From Oscillospiraceae bacterium (lineage in GTDB: Bacteria; Bacillota; Clostridia; Oscillospirales; Ruminococcaceae), in the NCBI GenBank assembly GCA_017399765.1, contig JAFQBH010000029.1, positions 1 to 58,586 of the forward strand: 58,586 nucleotides of DNA. The letters are read 5' to 3'. The first letter of the stretch is position 1; each line of letters starts with the position of its first letter. Shown piece after piece: positions 15,980-25,162 of this stretch. The notes beneath the pieces were generated by a model. That model saw nothing but the letters and a program-made list of their open reading frames with translations, made no database searches and was not told the DNA's origin. A program made the translations under genes and the position numbers.

Positions 15980-16017
15980 TACCTTTTTTGGGAGAAAAAG
16001 AATCCGAAAAATTCTTA

Positions 16018-16054
16018 ACACCGTCTTTTTTTACAAAAGACGGTGTATTTTTTC
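16018..16054 (+). terminator. Terminator after the murT-gatD pair
   Basis: A perfect 12-bp stem ACACCGTCTTTT/AAAAGACGGTGT (16018-16029 and 16035-16046) is followed by ATTTTTT. Confidence 0.9.
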
Positions 16055-16371
16055 AACATTTTCCACAATTTTTGCAGGAATAAGAATATTTTCCTGCAAA
16101 TTCACTTTTACACGGTAAAACGCTGTAACGATTTTGTAACATTCAATATTTATGCAAAAATATGCAAAAATATACAATATTTTTGCATACAAAAGTGTCC
16201 GATAAACGATTTGCAAAAATTACTAAAAATAAGCTGTATTTACAAAATTTATATCAAAAATGCCCGTAATATTTTATGCCGCTAAAGTAAAAATGCGTTG
16301 CATAAAAACAACTGTATTTCTGATGCAAACAATAACTTTTGAAAAAGTTTCAATTTTTTTGCATTTTTTAC
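16055..16371. other. AT-rich regulatory region before oppA
   Basis: No gene is supported. The stretch carries eight TGCAAA/TTTGCA hexamers (for example at 16071, 16095, 16153, 16163, 16182, 16212, 16324 and 16358). They end at the oppA promoter, and such clustering suggests regulator binding sites. Confidence 0.55.
16161..16189. promoter_or_regulatory. Perfect 13-bp inverted repeat, putative operator
   Basis: TATGCAAAAATAT (16161-16173) and its exact complement (16177-16189) are separated by ACA. A half-site copy lies just upstream at 16151. There is no T-run beyond it, so an operator is favoured. It is 180 bases before the oppA -35 box. Confidence 0.6.
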
Positions 16372-16400
16372 TTGACATTTGAATAAAATGGGTGTAATAT
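16372..16400 (+). promoter_or_regulatory. Promoter of the opp operon
   Basis: TTGACA (16372-16377), a 17-base spacer and TAATAT (16395-16400). A TTTGCA motif sits directly upstream of the -35 box. Confidence 0.85.
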
Positions 16401-16479
16401 ACTGGTTATCACAATGAAACTTTGGTTGCTAAGAATTTCATTGACGGTGAAATTAACAAACTGAATGAGGTGAAACGTA

Positions 16480-18144
16480 ATGAAACTTAACAAAATCCTT
16501 GCTCTGATCCTTGCACTTGTCATGGTCCTCAGCCTTGCAGCTTGCGGCGCAGAACCCAACGAACCCGCAAAGCCCGATGAACCCAACGCACCTGTTGAAG
16601 GCGGCGATGAACCCGCTGAAGCAAGAGTCCTTAACGTTCACGTAACCGCAGCAATCGACTCCATCGACCCGCATCTTACTTCCGCAGGCGATGACTTCGA
16701 AGTAATCGGTACCATGGTCGAAGGTCTTTTCCTTTGCGACGCTTCCGGTGCAGCAATCCCCGGTATGGCAGAAAGCTATGAAAAATCCGACACGACCTGG
16801 ACTTTCCATCTCCGTGATGCACAGTGGTCCAACGGTGCTCCCGTAACCGCAGACGACTTCGTATATGCATGGCAGAGAGCAATGGCTCTTCCGGCAGAAT
16901 ATGCATCTCTCTTTGAAACCGCAGGTATCAAAAATGCTTCCGCAATTTATGCCGGCGAAATGGATGCTTCCGAACTCGGCGTTTATGCTCAGGACGAAAA
17001 AACCCTTGTTGTTGAATTCGACGTTCCCTGCGCTTTCTTCGATACTCTTATGTTCTTCCCGGTATTCTACCCCATGAACAGAGAATTCGTTGAAGAATGC
17101 GGCGACCTCTACGGTTCCGCTCCGGAATATTATCTTTCCAACGGTGCTTTCACTCTTTCTGAATACACCCCCGCAGCAACCGAATTCAAAATGGTTAAAA
17201 ACGAAAATTACTACAATGCAGAAAACATTGCAGTTCCCGGCCTTACCTATAAAGTAATCCTCGACTCCCAGCAGGCATATCTTGCATATCAGAACGGCGA
17301 ACTCGACGTTTGCGTACTTTCTTCCGAACTCGCAGACCTCCTCAAAACCGATGCAGAATTCCTTGCAACCGAATCCGGTTACCTCTGGTATATGTCTCCT
17401 AACGTATCCAAAGGCGGCGCAATGGCAAACGTAAATATCCGCAAAGCAATCGGTATGGCTTTTGATAAAGAAGCGATCTGCAACAACATCCTCAGAAACG
17501 GTTCCATTCCTGCTGATTTCTGTGTTCCTGTTGGTCTTGCAACCGGCCCCGACGGCCTTGATTACCGTGAATCCTCCGGCATTACTTACAACGAATACAA
17601 CGTTGAAGAAGCAAAGAAACTCTGGGATGCAGGTCTTGCAGAACTCGGTACTGATTCTGTTGAACTCACCCTTATCTTCGATGATGAAGAATCCATCAAA
17701 CTCGTAGCTGAATTCATTCAGCAGCAGGTTCAGGAAAATCTTCCCGGCCTTACCATTACCCTTCAGCCTTATCCGAAGAAACAGCGTTCCGACCTTATGA
17801 AAGCTCACGATTATGACATCGGCCTTTGCAGATGGGGACCTGACTATGCAGACCCGCTTACCTATATGGATCTCTGGACCGACGGTTATACTCATAACTA
17901 CGGCGCATGGCATTCTGACGAATATATGGAAATTCTTAACAAGATCAAAACCGTTGAATATGCACTTGATGCAGAAGCACGTTGGGATCTTATCAAACAG
18001 GCAGAACAGATCATTGCTGATGAAGCAGTTATCCTTCCTGTATATCAGAACGCAAACGCATCTCTTGTAAAAGCAGATGTTAAAGGCATCGAATTCCACG
18101 CTGTTGGTCTTAACCGTGTATATAACAACGTAACTTTCGGCTGA
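16480..18144 (+). CDS. oppA: Oligopeptide ABC transporter, substrate-binding lipoprotein
   Basis: The 554-residue protein has a lipoprotein signal with lipobox LAAC (Cys22) and a short acidic Pro/Glu linker. An SBP_bac_5 fold follows: IDSIDPHLTS, TMVEGLF and a later RKAIGMAFDKEAI-like block. It captures peptides outside the membrane and delivers them to OppBC. It is the first gene of oppABCDF and has the strong promoter. The hairpin behind it can raise its level relative to the membrane and ATPase subunits. The exact peptide range cannot be told. Confidence 0.93.
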   Translation: MKLNKILALILALVMVLSLAACGAEPNEPAKPDEPNAPVEGGDEPAEARVLNVHVTAAIDSIDPHLTSAGDDFEVIGTMVEGLFLCDASGAAIPGMAESYEKSDTTWTFHLRDAQWSNGAPVTADDFVYAWQRAMALPAEYASLFETAGIKNASAIYAGEMDASELGVYAQDEKTLVVEFDVPCAFFDTLMFFPVFYPMNREFVEECGDLYGSAPEYYLSNGAFTLSEYTPAATEFKMVKNENYYNAENIAVPGLTYKVILDSQQAYLAYQNGELDVCVLSSELADLLKTDAEFLATESGYLWYMSPNVSKGGAMANVNIRKAIGMAFDKEAICNNILRNGSIPADFCVPVGLATGPDGLDYRESSGITYNEYNVEEAKKLWDAGLAELGTDSVELTLIFDDEESIKLVAEFIQQQVQENLPGLTITLQPYPKKQRSDLMKAHDYDIGLCRWGPDYADPLTYMDLWTDGYTHNYGAWHSDEYMEILNKIKTVEYALDAEARWDLIKQAEQIIADEAVILPVYQNANASLVKADVKGIEFHAVGLNRVYNNVTFG

Positions 18145-18182
18145 TATCAATTATAATTTAATTATTTGATAATTTAAGGCCT

Positions 18183-18213
18183 TACAGTGGCCCGTCTATC
18201 ACGGGCCACTGTA
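18183..18213 (+). other. Intercistronic hairpin between oppA and oppB
   Basis: A perfect 13-bp stem (18183-18195 with 18201-18213) around a CTATC loop. Only TGCTTTTATAT follows, so partial termination or protection of the oppA mRNA 3' end is likely. Confidence 0.75.
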
Positions 18214-18242
18214 TGCTTTTATATAAGGAGGGGTAATCCTCA

Positions 18243-19187
18243 GTGAAGAAATACATATTTAAGCGAGTTTTGTACTCGATTGTTGCAATTCTGGTACTTC
18301 TTCTTCTCCTGTTCCTTATGCTTGAACTTATGCCCGGTTCTCCGTTCAACGATGATAAACTTTCCCAGGAGCAGATAGATGTACTCTATCAGAAATATGG
18401 TCTTGACCAGCCGATAATTGTCCGTTATTTCAAATATCTCTTTAATATTATCCAGGGCGATTTCGGCGTTTCCTATAACATAGCATCAAACGTTCCCATT
18501 ACTGACCTTTTGCAAACAAGGGTGCCGACCTCTATCCGTCTTGGCGGACAGGCAGTTCTCCTCGGCGCAAGCATCGGTCTTGTTCTGGGTCTTATTGCGG
18601 CCCTTAAGCACAACACAATTTTTGATACCATCGCAACCATAATCTCGGTTCTGGGTGTTTCCCTTCCGTCCTATGTTTTTGCGCTGGCCCTTTCCTATAC
18701 TCTCGGTTACCGCGCAGGCTGGTTCCCGCTTCTTTATGATTCCGAAACTCCGTTTATTTCCTCCGTTCTTCCTACCGTTGCGCTTTCCATGTTCTCCATG
18801 GCGAACATCGCAAGGTTCACCAGAACGGAAATGCTCGAAGTTCTCCGCAGCGACTATATGCTCCTTGCGGAAAGTAAAGGTATCAGCGGTCCCAAACTTA
18901 TAATCCGCCATGCTCTCCGCAACGCGCTTATCCCGATCATCACCGTTCTCGGTCCGCTGATTGTTAACACCATGACCGGTTCTCTCGTTATCGAAAAGAT
19001 CTTCTCCATCCCCGGTATCGGTGAACTTATGGTACGTTCAATTCAGCAGAACGACTACAACGTAACCATCGCACTTTCTTTCATTTACAGCCTTATGTAT
19101 ATCACCATAATGCTGGTGGTCGATATCCTTTACGGTGTAATTGACCCGAGAATTCGTCTTTCGAAGGAGGATAATCATGAAAGCTGA
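18243..19187 (+). CDS. oppB: Oligopeptide ABC transporter permease
   Basis: The 314-residue inner-membrane subunit starts at GTG 18243 behind AAGGAGGGG. It has six hydrophobic segments, the N-terminal KRVLYSI amphipathic start and the conserved coupling loop LAESKGISGPKLIIRHALRN that contacts the ATPases. It ends DPRIRLS as is usual for this family. The end overlaps oppC by 11 bases. Confidence 0.93.
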   Translation: MKKYIFKRVLYSIVAILVLLLLLFLMLELMPGSPFNDDKLSQEQIDVLYQKYGLDQPIIVRYFKYLFNIIQGDFGVSYNIASNVPITDLLQTRVPTSIRLGGQAVLLGASIGLVLGLIAALKHNTIFDTIATIISVLGVSLPSYVFALALSYTLGYRAGWFPLLYDSETPFISSVLPTVALSMFSMANIARFTRTEMLEVLRSDYMLLAESKGISGPKLIIRHALRNALIPIITVLGPLIVNTMTGSLVIEKIFSIPGIGELMVRSIQQNDYNVTIALSFIYSLMYITIMLVVDILYGVIDPRIRLSKEDNHES

Positions 19188-20223
19188 AAATTTTGATTAC
19201 TCCAAACTTCCGGCAGACGCATTTGAGCTTACCCATAATGACATACACAAACACGTTGACCGCAACTTTGCCTCCCAGAACTACTGGAAGGATGCGCTTG
19301 TCCGTTTCCTTCGCAACAAGGGCGCAATTTTCGGTCTTGTCATGATCGCAATTATAATTTTCTTTGCGGCTTTCGGTCCTTCAATGACCCCTTATACCTA
19401 TGAAAGCCAGGTCATCTCCCAGCAGAACCTTGCCCCCAGAATTCCCGGTCTTGAAAATATGGGAATTTTCGACGGTACCGAAAAAATGATTCTCGGCGAG
19501 ATCGAACTTGAGGTAAACGGTTACGAAAGAGGCGGCTTTACCGATACTTATTATTGGTTCGGTTCCGATACCCTCGGCCGCGATATATTCACCCGTGTTT
19601 GGGAAGGCACCAGAATCAGCCTTTATATCGCAATCGTTGCGGTTGTTATCGACGTTCTCTTCGGACTTTCCTATGGCCTTATTTCCGGTTATTTCGGCGG
19701 AAGGCTCGATGCTGTTATGCAGCGCTGTGCTGAAATTCTTAACAGTATTCCGAACCTTGTTATCGTAACCCTTATGATCCTTGTTCTCAGCCCGGGTCTC
19801 GGCGCAATCATTGTTGCTCTTATGATCACCGGCTGGATCCCCATGAGCCGAATTGCCCGTGCTCAGATGCTCAAACTTAAAGAACAGGAATTCGTTCTTG
19901 CTTCCAAAACCCTTGGCGCATCTCCGCTTCGCATAATTTTCAAAGAAATTATGCCCAACATCATCGGTCAGATCATTACCCAGACCATGTTCTCCATTCC
20001 TCACGCAATTTTTACTGAAGCGTTCCTTGCTTTCGTAGGTCTTGGTATTCCCGCACCTATGGCATCTCTCGGTACTCTTATTTCCGACGCATACAAGAAC
20101 TTCACCACTCATCCTTATATGATCCTTTCCCCGCTGATTGTTCTTGCGTTGCTTATGCTCAGTTTCAACCTTCTTGCGGACGGTCTTCGCGATGCGCTTG
20201 ACCCGAAACAGAAAGATATGTAA
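19177..20223 (+). CDS. oppC: Oligopeptide ABC transporter permease
   Basis: The 348-residue second permease has a cytoplasmic N-terminal extension of about 45 residues, one helix, then a large periplasm-side loop with a GSDTLGRD block, and five more helices. The coupling loop is LASKTLGASPLRIIFKEIMP. The ATG at 19177 follows AAGGAGG. An earlier in-frame start lies within oppB and has no ribosome site. Confidence 0.93.
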   Translation: MKAENFDYSKLPADAFELTHNDIHKHVDRNFASQNYWKDALVRFLRNKGAIFGLVMIAIIIFFAAFGPSMTPYTYESQVISQQNLAPRIPGLENMGIFDGTEKMILGEIELEVNGYERGGFTDTYYWFGSDTLGRDIFTRVWEGTRISLYIAIVAVVIDVLFGLSYGLISGYFGGRLDAVMQRCAEILNSIPNLVIVTLMILVLSPGLGAIIVALMITGWIPMSRIARAQMLKLKEQEFVLASKTLGASPLRIIFKEIMPNIIGQIITQTMFSIPHAIFTEAFLAFVGLGIPAPMASLGTLISDAYKNFTTHPYMILSPLIVLALLMLSFNLLADGLRDALDPKQKDM

Positions 20224-20238
20224 AGGAGGGACAGATTT

Positions 20239-21315
20239 ATGCAGGAAAAAGGCGATTTTATCCTTAAAGTTGAAGGTCTGTCCGTTTCCTTCGCAACAAC
20301 CGCCGGAAAAGTGCATGCTCTCCGCAACGTTGACTTTGCGGTAAGACGCGGCGAAACTGTTGCAATAGTCGGAGAATCCGGTTCCGGTAAATCCGTAACC
20401 GTCAAAACCGCTATCGGTATCCTTGATACCAACGGAAAAGTTGAAGCGGGCAAAGCCCTTTTCACCTTCAAAAACGACAAAGGCGAGGAGGAAACCATTG
20501 ACCTCCTCAAACTTTCCAAAAAACAGATGCGCCAGACCATAAACGGAAAACGCATCGCAATGGTTTTCCAGGATCCTATGACCTCCCTTAACCCCACCAT
20601 GACCATCGGTGATCAGATTATGGAAGGTATGATCTGGCATTTCAAAACCCCGAAAAAGGAAGCCTGGAAACGCGCAGTAGAACTTCTTGATATGGTTGGC
20701 ATCACCGATCCGGAAAAACGTATGAAGAACTATCCTCATCAGCTTTCCGGCGGTATGAGACAGCGTGTTGTTATCGCAATAGCTCTCTCCTGCAACCCGG
20801 ACCTCCTGATCTGCGACGAGCCTACGACCGCTCTTGACGTTACCATTCAGGCAAAGATCCTTGAACTTATCAAAGAAGTTCAGCAGAAACTCGGAATTTC
20901 CGTAATTTACATCACCCACGACCTTGGCGTTGTTGCAAAGGTTGCGGATTTCGTCAACATCATGTATGCCGGAAAAATTGTTGAAAAAGGCAGAGTCGAC
21001 GAGGTCTATTATGACCCGAGACACCCCTATACCTGGGGACTTCTTTCCGCTCTTCCGGACCTTGAAACCCACGACGAAAGACTTTATACCATCCCCGGAA
21101 GCCCGCCCAACCTGCTTCACAGCATCAAAGGCGATGCTTTCGCTCCGCGTAACGAATTCGCACTCAAAATCGACGAAATTGCAGAGCCGCCCATGTTCTG
21201 GGTTTCCGACACCCACTGTGCCGCAACCTGGCTTCTTGACGATAACGCACCGAAAGTCGAAATGCCGAAGGAACTTCGCACAAGAATTGACCGTATGCTG
21301 AAGGAGGCGAAATAA
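20239..21315 (+). CDS. oppD: Oligopeptide ABC transporter ATPase
   Basis: The 358-residue ATP-binding subunit shows the P-loop GESGSGKS (45-52), Q-loop [11 protein letters not shown], signature LSGGMRQR (169-176) and Walker B LLICDEP (189-195). A C-terminal oligopeptide-transporter extension includes [12 protein letters not shown]. It drives peptide import together with OppF. AAAGGAGGG precedes the ATG. Confidence 0.93.
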   Translation: MQEKGDFILKVEGLSVSFATTAGKVHALRNVDFAVRRGETVAIVGESGSGKSVTVKTAIGILDTNGKVEAGKALFTFKNDKGEEETIDLLKLSKKQMRQTINGKRIAMVFQDPMTSLNPTMTIGDQIMEGMIWHFKTPKKEAWKRAVELLDMVGITDPEKRMKNYPHQLSGGMRQRVVIAIALSCNPDLLICDEPTTALDVTIQAKILELIKEVQQKLGISVIYITHDLGVVAKVADFVNIMYAGKIVEKGRVDEVYYDPRHPYTWGLLSALPDLETHDERLYTIPGSPPNLLHSIKGDAFAPRNEFALKIDEIAEPPMFWVSDTHCAATWLLDDNAPKVEMPKELRTRIDRMLKEAK

Positions 21316-22260
21316 ATGGAAGAAAGAGTTCCGCTTCTTAAAGTAGAAAACCTTAAACAGTATTTCCCCATCAGCAAAAAGTTCACCGTAAAAGCCGTCG
21401 ATGACGTTTCTTTTGAAATTTATCCCGGCGAAACCTACGGACTTGTAGGCGAATCCGGTTCCGGAAAAACCACCATCGGCCGTTCCATAATCCGTCTTTA
21501 TGACCCCACCGCAGGAAAGATCACCTTCGACGGAGTTGATATCACCGGGAAAATGAGCTCCGCAGATGAGAAAAAGCTCCGTACCGAAATGCAGATGATC
21601 TTCCAGGACCCTATGGCATGCCTCAACCCCAGACAGAAGGTTGCGGATATTATCGGTCAGGGACTTGATATTCACCATCTTTACACCGATAAAGCGGACC
21701 GCGACGCAAAAATCGCAAGAATTCTTGAAAAGGTCGGTCTTGCTCCGGAACATGCGGAACGTTATCCTCACCAGTTCTCCGGCGGTCAGCGTCAGCGTGT
21801 CGGTATCGCAAGGGCCCTTATAATGAACCCGAAGCTCATCATCGCCGATGAATGTATTTCCGCTCTGGACGTTTCCATTCAGGCCCAGGTTGTTAACCTT
21901 ATGAGAGATATCCAGCAGGAAACCGGCGCGGCATATCTTTTCATCGCTCATGACCTTTCTATGGTAAAATACATCTCCGACAGAATCGGCGTTCTTCATC
22001 TTGGTCATCTGGTAGAAACCGGTACCACCGAAGAAATTTTCGCAAATCCTGTTCATCCTTATACCAGAAGCCTTATTTCCGCCATTCCTCATCCGAACCC
22101 CGCAGTTGAAAGAGTCCGTACTTCCATGCATTACGATTATTTCACCAGCGGAATCGATTATATGGCAGGCGAGCTTCGCACCATTGAAGGTACACACAAA
22201 GTTCTTGCAACCGAAGAAGAATTTGAAAAGTGGACCAAAGCAGAAAAGAATTACCGTTAA
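21316..22260 (+). CDS. oppF: Oligopeptide ABC transporter ATPase
   Basis: The 314-residue second ATPase has P-loop GESGSGKT (45-52), signature FSGGQRQR (154-161) and Walker B IIADEC. The Pro normally after the Glu is Cys180 here, while the following SALD loop is conserved. The C-terminal HPYTRSLISAIP block is present. Its start directly follows the oppD stop and uses AAGGAGG within oppD. A terminator ends the operon. Confidence 0.93.
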   Translation: MEERVPLLKVENLKQYFPISKKFTVKAVDDVSFEIYPGETYGLVGESGSGKTTIGRSIIRLYDPTAGKITFDGVDITGKMSSADEKKLRTEMQMIFQDPMACLNPRQKVADIIGQGLDIHHLYTDKADRDAKIARILEKVGLAPEHAERYPHQFSGGQRQRVGIARALIMNPKLIIADECISALDVSIQAQVVNLMRDIQQETGAAYLFIAHDLSMVKYISDRIGVLHLGHLVETGTTEEIFANPVHPYTRSLISAIPHPNPAVERVRTSMHYDYFTSGIDYMAGELRTIEGTHKVLATEEEFEKWTKAEKNYR

Positions 22261-22276
22261 TTTCACCATAATAAAG

Positions 22277-22340
22277 CAAACAGCGCGGCATTTTGTGTTC
22301 CGAAAGGGCAAAAGGCTGCGCTGTTTGTTTATGTGTTTTT
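22277..22340 (+). terminator. Terminator of the opp operon
   Basis: CAAACAGCGC (22277-22286) pairs with GCGCTGTTTG (22318-22327) over an internally structured loop, followed by a T-rich run. Confidence 0.75.
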
Positions 22341-22653
22341 TTGTTTTGTTTCAATAAAAACTTAAAATTTAAAAAAGAATGTTGACATTTAATAGGTATA
22401 AAGGTATATTATAAAATGATAATGTGTAGTTAAAAATGGATAATTGCGCTTTAAAATGAACAGCAAAAGCGCTGAGATTTTTGTAATTTTGTTTAAAATA
22501 ACGAAAAACAACGAATTCGATCCGTTTTTTAAAGCCCCAAAAAAATATTTTCCTATATGGCTATATGGCGGCATCAAGACTTGAATTGATTTTAAAAAGC
22601 GTTTTTGGGGAGCGAAATGATCATTTTAAAGCGTAAATGGAATATTCGATTTA
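22341..22653. other. AT-rich gene-free interval
   Basis: No open frame with a ribosome site and no RNA fold I can name. It separates the opp operon from the surface-structure cluster. Confidence 0.5.
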
Positions 22654-22682
22654 TTGAATTGAAAAAATTTGTATGCTATAAT
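22654..22682 (+). promoter_or_regulatory. Promoter at the head of the surface cluster
   Basis: TTGAAT (22654-22659), a 17-base spacer and TATAAT (22677-22682) with an extended TGC before it. It lies 70 bases before the first gene. Confidence 0.65.
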
Positions 22683-22751
22683 TGTTATATATAATATAAA
22701 AAGTTTCGATTTTTTATTTAATGAAAGCGAAAGTATGGAGGAAAAAGATTG

Positions 22752-23621
22752 ATGAGCAAACCCCGTAACATACAGAAAAGAATTTTTGCATTGCTTGCGG
22801 CGGCAATAATGCTGACAGGTTTTTCGCCGGAAGTTTTTGCTGAAGAATCCGAAAAAAAACAGGGCGTAAATTTATCCGAAGTGAAAGAAGAAAATTCGGA
22901 CATCGGCGAAAAACTTGAAGTTCCGGTCGATTTTTCCGACCTTGAAATGCAGATTGCGCTTGCGAACGGTCTTAATAAACGTGAATACAGCAAAGTGAGC
23001 TGGGATGCTCTTGAAAACGCGATTGCCGACGGTTTAAAACTTATCAACGGAAACCCGGACCAGAAAACTGTTTCCGAAGCTGCAGAAGCAATAGAAAAAG
23101 CTGTTGAGGAACTTGTAAAAATAGATTATTCAAAGCTTGAAAAAGCTTTGGGAATTGTTTATAACATTGTGGATGAAAATTCGGTTCAGCATGATTTGTG
23201 GTCAAGAATCGACTCTGCTGCGGAAAACGCGAGAGCGGTTCTTGTAAGCGGAAACCAGGAAGCGGTGGATAAGGCAACCGACGAACTTAACGCTTTGGCG
23301 GAAGAATTCCTTCAAAGCGGAATGACGGTTGAACCCGAAGTGATTGTCAACACAGTTGAAGTTGAAGTTCCGCCTTCCGATGATTTTTGCAACATTGCAA
23401 TGCACAGAGTCTGGCCGATACTTTTTGTCCTAAGTTTTGTGCTGAACCTTGCGATGATAGGTTTTATTGCTTATATGATCGTAAGGAAGAAAAACACGGA
23501 AGACAACATTCCGCTTGTCAGCTATGATATCGACGATGACATGTATGATTATGATGATGTTGATGATGAAATCATAGATGACGAAGATTATTATGACGAA
23601 GATGAAGATGACAATGTCTGA
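22752..23621 (+). CDS. Exported FIVAR-like protein with membrane anchor and acidic tail
   Basis: The 289-residue protein has a signal peptide (1-30, ending EVFA). Two FIVAR-like helical units follow (about 78-123, with YSKVSWDALENAI, and 126-187). A membrane helix is at 221-244 followed by RKK. The tail (245-289) is almost wholly Asp, Glu and Tyr and should lie in the cytoplasm. GGAGG is seven bases from a TTG and ten from the ATG chosen here. FIVAR repeats occur in Gram-positive surface proteins. The acidic tail may bind a basic partner inside the cell. A hairpin follows. Confidence 0.75.
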   Translation: MSKPRNIQKRIFALLAAAIMLTGFSPEVFAEESEKKQGVNLSEVKEENSDIGEKLEVPVDFSDLEMQIALANGLNKREYSKVSWDALENAIADGLKLINGNPDQKTVSEAAEAIEKAVEELVKIDYSKLEKALGIVYNIVDENSVQHDLWSRIDSAAENARAVLVSGNQEAVDKATDELNALAEEFLQSGMTVEPEVIVNTVEVEVPPSDDFCNIAMHRVWPILFVLSFVLNLAMIGFIAYMIVRKKNTEDNIPLVSYDIDDDMYDYDDVDDEIIDDEDYYDEDEDDNV

Positions 23622-23627
23622 AAAAAG

Positions 23628-23660
23628 GCCCGGAACAAAAAGTTCCGGGCTTAAGGACTT
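23628..23660 (+). terminator. Hairpin, weak terminator
   Basis: GCCCGGAAC/GTTCCGGGC around AAAAA, followed by a broken T-run. Read-through to the next gene is likely. Confidence 0.6.
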
Positions 23661-23679
23661 TTAAGGTGGTTGTAAAATT

Positions 23680-25158
23680 ATGGCTGAAATGGAAAATACT
23701 TGGAGAAGAACGGAATATGAAACATGGGAAGAAGCTTTCCATGGTCTTGCTCCGGCCGTAAGGCAGCAATCCGTCCGCGTGGCGGCATATACCCAGGCAA
23801 TTTATGTTCAGGCCTGCGATAAAAACTTCGGAAAGGAAAGCAAAGAAGCTTCCGAAAGAATGAAGGGCAAATATGCGGACCTTGCTTATAAATGCGGAAT
23901 GTACCACCAGATAGGAAAGGCTCTTGTTCCGCATGAATATCAGGTTTGGAACGACAGCTTTACCGAAGAGGAACAGGCCGTTTACAAAAAATATACTTCC
24001 GACGGAAGAATTCTTGCCGCTTCTCTTCAGGAACAGAGCACCCGTTCCCGCGACAGAAAAAAAGGCGAATTTTCCGAACAGCCGACAAAAAATATTCCGT
24101 GGCTTATGATAAGAGAAAGCTGCGAACAGCACATGGAACGCTGGGACGGAAAGGGATATCCGGCGCGGAAAAGCACGGTTTCCATAAGCCCCATTGCCCA
24201 GATCGTAGGAATTGCAAAGGAGCTTGACAGGCTTGCTTCCGAAACAAAATCCGAAGATCCGTTTGCGGAAGCGATGCAGATTCTTATAGATCAGTCCGGA
24301 ACGGCATGGAACCCCGCACTTATTGAGGTTCTTAAAGAGACCCGTTCAAAATGCAGAGCGATTTATAACAAATATATTTATTACACCGCTGCTCTTCCGA
24401 AAACCATTCCGCTTGTTGAAAAAAGAAAAGACCGCCCGATGGGTCTTAAATATCGCCCGATGATAAGCGATACGGCCGGAACGGTTGTTGCTTACGAAGC
24501 CGTTCCGTGGTTCGGCGGCGTTCTCGGACGCCCGGGCGAAACGGAAACCGCTTCTGAAGTTGAAGAAATGCTCATAAGAAAAAAGCTTGTTGAGGACATT
24601 TCGAAATATTTCCTTTATGAAGCGGCAGATGCGGTTTTAAGAATTGAAAACTGTCAGCTTGACCTTAAATGGGTCGTTTTAAGAATGCTTCCGAGTTTCT
24701 ACCAACTTAACAGCCAGCTTCAGAATTTCAACCAGCTTTTCAAAGACCAGCCGATCAACAAAGAAAAACTTATCCTTACAATTCCGGCGGATTTGATGGC
24801 AAACGCCAACAAAAACACTACCGCTTTAATTGAACGCTATCTGCGCAACGGAATAAAACTTATGCCCGAAGGTTATGACCTCGCAAAACACGCAGAAAAA
24901 CTTCCTTTGGAAAAACTCAAGGAAATGGGCGTTGCCCACGTTCGTTTTGCTCCTGAAATTTATATGCAGCAGGAAACCGCCAACGCCATCAACGATTTCC
25001 GCAGCGCAGGTTTTACCGTAATCGGCGGCGAAGCCGACAGCCACGATACCGTAAGCTGGCTTGAAGCCTGCGGAGTTTCCTGCATGAGCGGAACCATTTC
25101 CGGCGTTATGGTAAGCGAAGACGAGCTTATAAGAGATTCTCTTGTAAGGGAGAGGTAA
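23680..25158 (+). CDS. Degenerate HD-GYP / EAL-like signalling protein
   Basis: The 492-residue protein has an HD-GYP-type N-terminal half. The usual HDIGK reads HQIGK (76-80) and HHERxDGxGYP reads HMERWDGKGYP (151-161), so metal ligands are lost. The second half (about 260-490) resembles an EAL domain, with VVAYEAVPWF, a central stretch before GYDLAKHAEKLP, and VIGGEADSHDT near the end, but without a clear E-A/V-L signature. It may sense a nucleotide such as c-di-GMP without cleaving it. It has no membrane segment and lies at the head of the surface-protein cluster. The stop is four bases before the next ATG. Confidence 0.7.
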   Translation: MAEMENTWRRTEYETWEEAFHGLAPAVRQQSVRVAAYTQAIYVQACDKNFGKESKEASERMKGKYADLAYKCGMYHQIGKALVPHEYQVWNDSFTEEEQAVYKKYTSDGRILAASLQEQSTRSRDRKKGEFSEQPTKNIPWLMIRESCEQHMERWDGKGYPARKSTVSISPIAQIVGIAKELDRLASETKSEDPFAEAMQILIDQSGTAWNPALIEVLKETRSKCRAIYNKYIYYTAALPKTIPLVEKRKDRPMGLKYRPMISDTAGTVVAYEAVPWFGGVLGRPGETETASEVEEMLIRKKLVEDISKYFLYEAADAVLRIENCQLDLKWVVLRMLPSFYQLNSQLQNFNQLFKDQPINKEKLILTIPADLMANANKNTTALIERYLRNGIKLMPEGYDLAKHAEKLPLEKLKEMGVAHVRFAPEIYMQQETANAINDFRSAGFTVIGGEADSHDTVSWLEACGVSCMSGTISGVMVSEDELIRDSLVRER

Positions 25159-25162
25159 TCTC

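Noticed and set aside
19381-22311. Minus-strand open frame of 976 codons across oppC-oppF
   Set aside because: It is antisense to four clear transporter genes, has no ribosome site and no recognizable motif. Codon bias of the real strand leaves the opposite frame free of stops.
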